In this document: one piece after another, positions 59,005-64,000 of the stretch | Layout of the letters: each line of letters opens with the position of its first letter | Position numbering within the stretch: the first letter of the stretch is position 1 | Source of the DNA: JAOAFZ01 sp964412815 | GTDB lineage: Bacteria; Patescibacteriota; Microgenomatia; UBA1406; GWC2-37-13 | NCBI GenBank assembly: GCA_964412815.1 | Contig: CAYPQF010000026.1 | Span: 124,001-188,000 of the forward strand | Reading direction: 5' to 3' | DNA: 64,000 nucleotides | The notes under the pieces: model-generated | The model's input: the letters and a program-made list of their open reading frames with translations, nothing else | Told to the model about the DNA's origin: nothing | The model's database searches: none | Position numbers and translations under genes: made by a program

Positions 59005-60477
59005 ATGTCAGCTAAACTATATCATTTTATAACAAATAGATTCGGTGAGATTATCATCCCCTTTCTCACCTGGGTTGTCATTACCCTCCCGATCTGGCTT
59101 TCGCCCTTTCATCCGGCAATTGTCGCATACTTTATTATTGCGTTTGATCTCTACTTTCTCTATAAATCGGTTAAGACAACATTTTTAGCCGCAATCGCCT
59201 ACCGGAAAATTCAGTTGATCTCCAAAGTATCGTTTGATAAAAAGATTACCAAGAAGAATCTGGAGGATATTCATCATTTTGTCATCGTACCTAATTATAA
59301 AGAGCCTCTCTACAAACTGGAAACAACAATCCAGTCATTTGTAGACAACGATTATCCGCACAAAAATATCTATCTGGTACTGGCCTTTGAAAAACGGGAA
59401 GATGAAGCAAAAGACAAAGCCAAATACTTTATTGATAAATACAAAGATGATTTCCGCGATATTATTCTGTCCTATCACGAGCTGGTAGAGAACGAAGTGC
59501 CCGGAAAAGCCAGTAATCAGACCTTTGCCGCCAAAATTGTCGATGCGTATGTCGAAAAGAAAAACTGGAACCGGGAAAACTGTCTGATCACTATTTGTGA
59601 TGCCGATAGTATCCTGCCGACCAACTATTTCTCATATCTGACCTACAAATTTTTGCGCGATCCGGAGCGGAAGTATCACTTTTACTGGGCTCCGGTACTA
59701 CTCTATAACAATTTCTGGGAACTCCCGTTCTTCGTCCGGATTCAAGCCACCCTCTCATCTATCGTCAGACTTGCCTTTATTATGGAAAAGGAAAAGCTCA
59801 TTCATATCTCTACGTATACCACGAATCTCTGGATGCTCAAGAAAATAAATTTCTGGGATGTCGACATTATTCCCGAAGACTGGCATATCTACTTTCAGGC
59901 CTTTTTTACGTTTGGTGCCAAAGTACGCACTATCCCGCTTTACACGATCATTAATGGTGACGCTGTTTATTCCGGCAGCATGGTAAAAACGTTAATGAAC
60001 CGGTACGAACAGGAAAAACGCTGGGCATGGGGAGTTACTGATGTAGCATATACCTGGAACAAGATGTTCTCCACTCCTCATATCCCCTTAATGGATAAGC
60101 TGAAAAAAATCTTTATCGTTGCTGAAACACACTTTCTCTGGCCAACCTCATTCTTTATCTTAACGGTGAGTGCCTGGTTTCCCCCCATGATTAATCCGGA
60201 GTTCAAACGTACCGTACTAGGATTCCTCCTTCCGGAACTCTCAGGATTGATTTTGACCTTTTCAACGGGACTCTTGATTATTTATACCTATCTTGACTTT
60301 AAACTGCGCTCGAAGCTGAAGATCGAACGTAAAATTTATTTCCTGCCGCTGCTGATTGTACAGTGGTATCTGCTGCCTGTTGTCTCGTTTGTACTCTCAT
60401 CCCTGCCGGCACTGGAAGCACACACACGACTACTGTTTGGAAAAAAGATTACGTATAAAGTTACCGAAAAGGTATAA
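59005..60477 (+). CDS. Membrane glycosyltransferase, GT2 (cellulose-synthase-like)
   Basis: 490 aa. Two N-terminal helices (about 17-36 and 40-55) precede a cytoplasmic GT-A domain with VPNYKEPLYKLETTIQSF, ICDADS (metal site), IIPEDWH and QEKRWAWG (the QxxRW acceptor motif of processive synthases). Several helices follow (365-470). This layout is that of membrane polymerising or lipid-linked glycosyltransferases; the substrate is unknown. It ends 2 bases before the next gene. Confidence 0.87.
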   Translation: MSAKLYHFITNRFGEIIIPFLTWVVITLPIWLSPFHPAIVAYFIIAFDLYFLYKSVKTTFLAAIAYRKIQLISKVSFDKKITKKNLEDIHHFVIVPNYKEPLYKLETTIQSFVDNDYPHKNIYLVLAFEKREDEAKDKAKYFIDKYKDDFRDIILSYHELVENEVPGKASNQTFAAKIVDAYVEKKNWNRENCLITICDADSILPTNYFSYLTYKFLRDPERKYHFYWAPVLLYNNFWELPFFVRIQATLSSIVRLAFIMEKEKLIHISTYTTNLWMLKKINFWDVDIIPEDWHIYFQAFFTFGAKVRTIPLYTIINGDAVYSGSMVKTLMNRYEQEKRWAWGVTDVAYTWNKMFSTPHIPLMDKLKKIFIVAETHFLWPTSFFILTVSAWFPPMINPEFKRTVLGFLLPELSGLILTFSTGLLIIYTYLDFKLRSKLKIERKIYFLPLLIVQWYLLPVVSFVLSSLPALEAHTRLLFGKKITYKVTEKV

Positions 60478-60479
60478 GC

Positions 60480-61823
60480 ATGCTTCAGTATCTGTTTTCC
60501 CAGACTCCACTCCGATTCTTTGTTGAAGACCTCTGGCGCGATGAGGCTTTTTCCTATTTGTTGGCAAAAATGCCGGTACCGGAAATCCTGCGCATCACCG
60601 CACAGGACTTTAATCCCCCCCTTTATTACATTCTGCTGCATTACTGGATGAATCTGTTTGGGACCTCGGAAGTGGCGCTGCGCAGCTTGTCTTTTGTATT
60701 TTACGGACTGGGGTTGTTCGCGGTCTTTGAGACTATGAAGATTATCTATAACCTTTCTTTCCGTCAAAGTTTTCTATACCTGGGATTGTTTATTCTTAAC
60801 CCCCTGGTGATGTTTTACGCGTTCGAAGCACGGATGTACAGTATGTTGTTTTGTCTTGCGATGTATTCCTGTTACTTTTTTCTAAGAGAGAAGAAAGGTG
60901 CCTATATTGTTGTTACCATTCTCGGACTCTACACGCACTACTTTATGATGCTGGTTATCGGAGCTCAGGTATTGTATCTGCTGCTTCGGCATGAATCAAA
61001 GCGTCAAAAGGTGATTGATTACGTAAAAAAACTGATCATTCCTGTACTCTGCGGACTCAGTTTTATTCCCTGGATTATCTTTTTTCTGATGCAGAATGCA
61101 TCTCTTTCGGGTGATTTCTGGATCTCAAAACTAACATTTGAACAGATATTCTATCTACCAGCGTATATCTACACCGGCATCCTGAAAGATTTCTGGGTTC
61201 CGCTTAAAGAAGATCAGGCAACCAGAGAACTTCTGCGCAATGTTGCTATCTTTATCTACCTGTGTCTTCTCTTTGGTTTTTTTCAGTTTCGTCAAACCAA
61301 AAAAGAGCATAACCTCTTTCTTTTCTTTTTACTACTGGTAGCAGCACCCATCTCTGTGATTGTGCTGGTCGATATAACCAAGCCGCTCTTTCTTCCCCGG
61401 TATCTGATTGCGGTGGGAGCCAGTATTTCGTTGCTTATCTTTCTGGTACTGAGCAGATTAAACAGAGCACTGCGAACTCTTTTGATTGCCATCTTTCTCG
61501 TCTTAAATATTCAGCTTCAGATGACGCAGATGGAGTATCGAAACAGGGGACATCTGAGAGAAACGATACAAACAATTAAACAAAGTGCTACCGAAGCAGA
61601 TGTTATTTATGTAACTTCCGAGCTGAACTTTATGGTTGCTCAATATTACTTTGATGAGAGAAAAGTATATATCTACGGGAAACCATATGAAGAAATACCC
61701 AGCTATGTCGGTAAGGTTCTGATCCCGGCCGAACAGGTTACGCAGGAGTTTCCTCCGTATCCGCAAAAAGCATTTGTTATTCAGGATGATCTCAGCTACA
61801 AAGTCATGTCTGACTTTTATTGA
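60480..61823 (+). CDS. GT-C membrane glycosyltransferase (PMT/ArnT-like)
   Basis: 447 aa with about ten membrane helices. LWRDEAFSYLLA near residue 20 gives the acidic motif in the first outside loop, as in dolichyl-phosphate-mannose-type transferases, and FNPPLYYILLHYW follows. AFEARMYSMLFCL is a second typical loop. It likely moves a sugar from a polyprenyl-phosphate carrier to a surface acceptor. Paired with the GT2 gene. Its 3' end overlaps folC by 20 bases on the opposite strand. Confidence 0.85.
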   Translation: MLQYLFSQTPLRFFVEDLWRDEAFSYLLAKMPVPEILRITAQDFNPPLYYILLHYWMNLFGTSEVALRSLSFVFYGLGLFAVFETMKIIYNLSFRQSFLYLGLFILNPLVMFYAFEARMYSMLFCLAMYSCYFFLREKKGAYIVVTILGLYTHYFMMLVIGAQVLYLLLRHESKRQKVIDYVKKLIIPVLCGLSFIPWIIFFLMQNASLSGDFWISKLTFEQIFYLPAYIYTGILKDFWVPLKEDQATRELLRNVAIFIYLCLLFGFFQFRQTKKEHNLFLFFLLLVAAPISVIVLVDITKPLFLPRYLIAVGASISLLIFLVLSRLNRALRTLLIAIFLVLNIQLQMTQMEYRNRGHLRETIQTIKQSATEADVIYVTSELNFMVAQYYFDERKVYIYGKPYEEIPSYVGKVLIPAEQVTQEFPPYPQKAFVIQDDLSYKVMSDFY

Positions 61824-63153
61824 TCAGCTTGTACACTTCTCCCAGTAGATACAGCGATCCGGTTATCACTACCGTCTGATGAGTTGTTGCCAATGAGTTC
61901 AGGGCCTCTTTCAAATCCGGGACCACCTCCACCTGTGAAATTCCTGCTGAACGTGCTGCTGCAGCGACTTCTTCTACCTCTGTGGAAGTATGAATCATAT
62001 CATTGGTGGTATTGGTAAAACGCGAGATTACCACTTCAGAAGCATGGGGAGCGATTAAGCGTAACATCTCATCAATATCCTTCCCTTGCTTAAAGGCAAC
62101 TAAAAAGGGAAATTTCTTTTTTGGATATAATGTCGTCAGACTCTTGAGAAAGGCTGCCATCTTTTGCGGGTTATGTGCCCCGTCAGTTATGAGTGCTGCA
62201 TTTTGATACCGGAATGTCTCAAAACGCCCGGCAAAGGTAACCGTCCTCAGTGAGGTGCGGACAACCTCTTCAGGGATTGGAAATGTGTCCCGCTCACTCA
62301 GATACACTACGGCAGTCAACGCCAAAGAGGCGTTCTGCGCCTGGTACCTGCCTGAAAGGCCAACCATAAGGTCCTGGAACGCATAGGTACCGTACTGATA
62401 ATCAAACAACACACCTTCGGTTGTCTCTCCGTGTATTGTATAGGTTTCGCCTTCTGTCAGAAACCTCAAATGTGACCCTTTTTCCTGTGCTATCCGGGTA
62501 AAGACTGCGGCTACTTCCGGCTCCTGCGGTACGGAGAACGCCTGATTTCCCCGGTGCATAATATGCGCCTTCTGAAAGGCAATCTCCGGCAGTGTTGATC
62601 CAAGAATATGCATATGATCGTAGCCAATGGTTGAAAGTAAGGCTACTTTCAGGGGATTTTCCACTACATTCGTGCCATCCAGCAGACCTCCCAGTCCTGT
62701 TTCCACCACGGCATAATCTACCTGTTTATCTGCAAATACTGTAAACGCCAGTGCGATGATGACGTCAAAGTAGGTGGGCTGTCCATACCGGGTCGTTCTA
62801 ACTGCCTCTATTACCGGTTGGATCTGTTGCAGGTAGCGTACAAATTCTTCTTCGGAGATCATCTGCTTATTGATTTGAATACGCTCGCGGACGGTGACCA
62901 GATGCGGAGAGATAGTCAATCCGGTGGTAAACCCCAGATCAGTTAACAGTGCATGCAGAATGGTCGAGACTGAGCCTTTACCCGACGTTCCCGCGATATG
63001 AATAATCTTTACCTGTTCCTGCGGATTTCCCAACTGCTGCATGATGTATCTGGTTCGTTCCCAGCCCAGTTCACCTGGGAATGCGGTAGAACCCATTTTA
63101 GGAATGTAGTCGAGGATGTATTCTTCGGCTTCCTGGAACGTTTTCACTTTCAT
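61804..63153 (-). CDS. folC: Folylpolyglutamate/dihydrofolate synthase
   Basis: A Mur-ligase-fold enzyme that adds glutamate to folates, or to dihydropteroate. HIAGTSGKGSVSTIL is the P-loop, TGLTISPHLVTVRERIQIN the folate-binding loop, VVETGLGGLLDGTNVV and STIGYDHMHILG the metal and core motifs, ALITDGAHNPQKM the C-terminal Mur motif. 449 aa is normal. It is divergent from glyA, another one-carbon gene. Confidence 0.94.
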   Translation of the reverse strand: MKVKTFQEAEEYILDYIPKMGSTAFPGELGWERTRYIMQQLGNPQEQVKIIHIAGTSGKGSVSTILHALLTDLGFTTGLTISPHLVTVRERIQINKQMISEEEFVRYLQQIQPVIEAVRTTRYGQPTYFDVIIALAFTVFADKQVDYAVVETGLGGLLDGTNVVENPLKVALLSTIGYDHMHILGSTLPEIAFQKAHIMHRGNQAFSVPQEPEVAAVFTRIAQEKGSHLRFLTEGETYTIHGETTEGVLFDYQYGTYAFQDLMVGLSGRYQAQNASLALTAVVYLSERDTFPIPEEVVRTSLRTVTFAGRFETFRYQNAALITDGAHNPQKMAAFLKSLTTLYPKKKFPFLVAFKQGKDIDEMLRLIAPHASEVVISRFTNTTNDMIHTSTEVEEVAAAARSAGISQVEVVPDLKEALNSLATTHQTVVITGSLYLLGEVYKLINKSQT

Positions 63154-63197
63154 AATAATCCACAGTTTACCATGCTCTCAGACAAAAACAATATTGA

Positions 63198-63226
63198 TTG
63201 ATTTTTAAGTTCTACCGTGGTATTTT
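63198..63226 (+). promoter_or_regulatory. Leaderless promoter of glyA
   Basis: TTGATT (63198-63203) and TATTTT (63221-63226) are 17 bases apart. The -10 ends 7 bases before the glyA ATG, so transcription should begin at the start codon. Confidence 0.6.
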
Positions 63227-63233
63227 TGTAAGC

Positions 63234-64000
63234 ATGAAGTACCTACCACATATTGATCCCGTAATATACGACCTCATCAAAAAGGAGGAACAACGTCAAT
63301 CTGATACCCTCATGATGATTCCTTCGGAAAACATTGCTTCAAAAGCGGTCGAAGAGGCAGTTGGATCAGTGTTAGGCAACAAATATGCAGAAGGCTACCC
63401 TGGTAAGCGCTATTATCAGGGCCAGGAATTTGTTGATCAGGTCGAATCAATCGCTATTGACCGGGCAAAACAGCTGTTTGGTGTTGCAGCAGTTAATGTA
63501 CAGCCACACTCTGGCTCTCCAGCCAATTTCGCGGTCTTTACTGCTGTCATGAAGCCGGGAGACACATTGATGGGCCTGTCACTTTCTAGCGGTGGACATC
63601 TCACTCACGGAGCAAATCTGAATGCCAGTAGTCTCTATTTTAACTCTGTCCCTTATGAAGTCGGCAAAGACGGGTACCTGGACTATGACGCGATCCGTGC
63701 ACAGGCAAAAAAAGTACGACCAAAAGTAATTATCGCCGGAACAACCGCCTATCCTCGGTTTATTAAATGGGAGATCTTTGCAGAGATTGCCGAAGAGGTT
63801 GGAGCATATCTGCTGGCCGACGTATCACATATCTCCGGTCTGATTGCGGCAGGCGTCTACCCTTCTCCGGTCCCCCATGCGCATATCGTTACCACTACCA
63901 CTCATAAAACACTGCGTGGTCCTCGTGGCGCCATGATTATGACAACAGAAAAAGGTCTGGCAAAAGATGCAGATCTGCCAAAAAAGATTAACAGTGCCAT
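63234..64000 (+). CDS. glyA: Serine hydroxymethyltransferase, 3' end cut by window edge
   Basis: A PLP enzyme converting serine and tetrahydrofolate to glycine and methylene-tetrahydrofolate. 255 codons are present. MIPSENIASKAV is the substrate-binding start, NKYAEGYPGKRYYQGQEF the conserved dimer loop, NVQPHSGSPAN and GGHLTHG the cofactor region, LADVSHISGL the PLP aspartate and histidine. TTTTHKTLRGPRG carries the Schiff-base lysine. The C-terminal third lies beyond the right edge. It starts 80 bases from divergent folC, a functional neighbour. Confidence 0.97.
   Translation, partial: MKYLPHIDPVIYDLIKKEEQRQSDTLMMIPSENIASKAVEEAVGSVLGNKYAEGYPGKRYYQGQEFVDQVESIAIDRAKQLFGVAAVNVQPHSGSPANFAVFTAVMKPGDTLMGLSLSSGGHLTHGANLNASSLYFNSVPYEVGKDGYLDYDAIRAQAKKVRPKVIIAGTTAYPRFIKWEIFAEIAEEVGAYLLADVSHISGLIAAGVYPSPVPHAHIVTTTTHKTLRGPRGAMIMTTEKGLAKDADLPKKINSA

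Noticed and set aside
1..64000. CRISPR arrays, insertion sequences, prophage genes, rRNA genes
   Set aside because: I saw no regularly spaced repeats, transposase or integrase motifs, phage structural operon or rRNA-like segments anywhere in the window.

Overview
The window looks like part of a compact genome from a Patescibacteria/CPR-type bacterium, most likely of the Microgenomates kind (inference). The evidence is as follows. The S10-spc-alpha ribosomal cluster has no gene for L30: the S5 stop and the L15 start overlap by 4 bases. Genes are tightly packed, with many 4-base ATGA overlaps. Shine-Dalgarno motifs are almost absent. Several families typical of CPR surface biology are present: DUF4012, VanW/YoaR, LCP, sortase, PilN/PilO-like and membrane-anchored solute-binding proteins. 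TGA is an ordinary stop here, so this is not a UGA-glycine lineage.

Layout. 1-1180 (minus): 5' part of trpE behind a T-box riboswitch. 1251-2027 (plus): an unrecognised protein. 2024-11321 (plus): an aromatic amino-acid operon that opens with a ribosome-mediated attenuator. Its leader peptide contains Trp, Tyr and six Phe codons. The operon then carries DAHP synthase, pheA, CM-tyrA, aroB, aroA, aroK, aroE, aroD, aroC and a glutaredoxin-like gene. A GC-rich island of about 350 bases with a foreign-looking small membrane ORF interrupts it between tyrA and aroB. 11334-21144: cell-envelope genes (bifunctional PBP with an exact period-5 proline array, sortase, a large membrane protein with a possible PilM-like N-terminus, anchored solute-binding protein, VanW protein, HAD phosphatase, acetyltransferase). 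21285-24865: a UvrD/PcrA helicase, a compact triosephosphate isomerase and an LCP protein. 24846-33000 (minus): stalked surface proteins, PilO- and PilN-like proteins, S20, GlyRS, RecO and a DUF4012 protein. 33022-37913 (minus): polysaccharide genes (initiating sugar transferase, GDP-mannose pyrophosphorylase, three glycosyltransferases).

37919-55634 (minus) is the ribosomal supercluster from tuf and S10 down to S9, with rpoA, secY, map and infA. S19 has moved from its usual place between L2 and L22 to between S14 and S8. bL33 sits between secY and adk. Adk is fused to a second P-loop kinase domain of UPF0200 type. 55891-61823 (plus): a UvrD helicase fused to an iron-sulfur PD-(D/E)XK nuclease, then two membrane glycosyltransferases. 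61804-63153 (minus): folC. 63234-end (plus): glyA, cut by the right edge.

How it fits together. The aro operon makes chorismate, phenylpyruvate and hydroxyphenylpyruvate; trpE takes chorismate towards tryptophan. Two different RNA switches, a T-box and a leader-peptide attenuator, regulate the two sides of this branch within 1.3 kb. Several promoters place the -10 hexamer 5-8 bases before the start codon, which points to common leaderless transcription. I found no tRNA, rRNA, CRISPR array, insertion sequence or replication origin.
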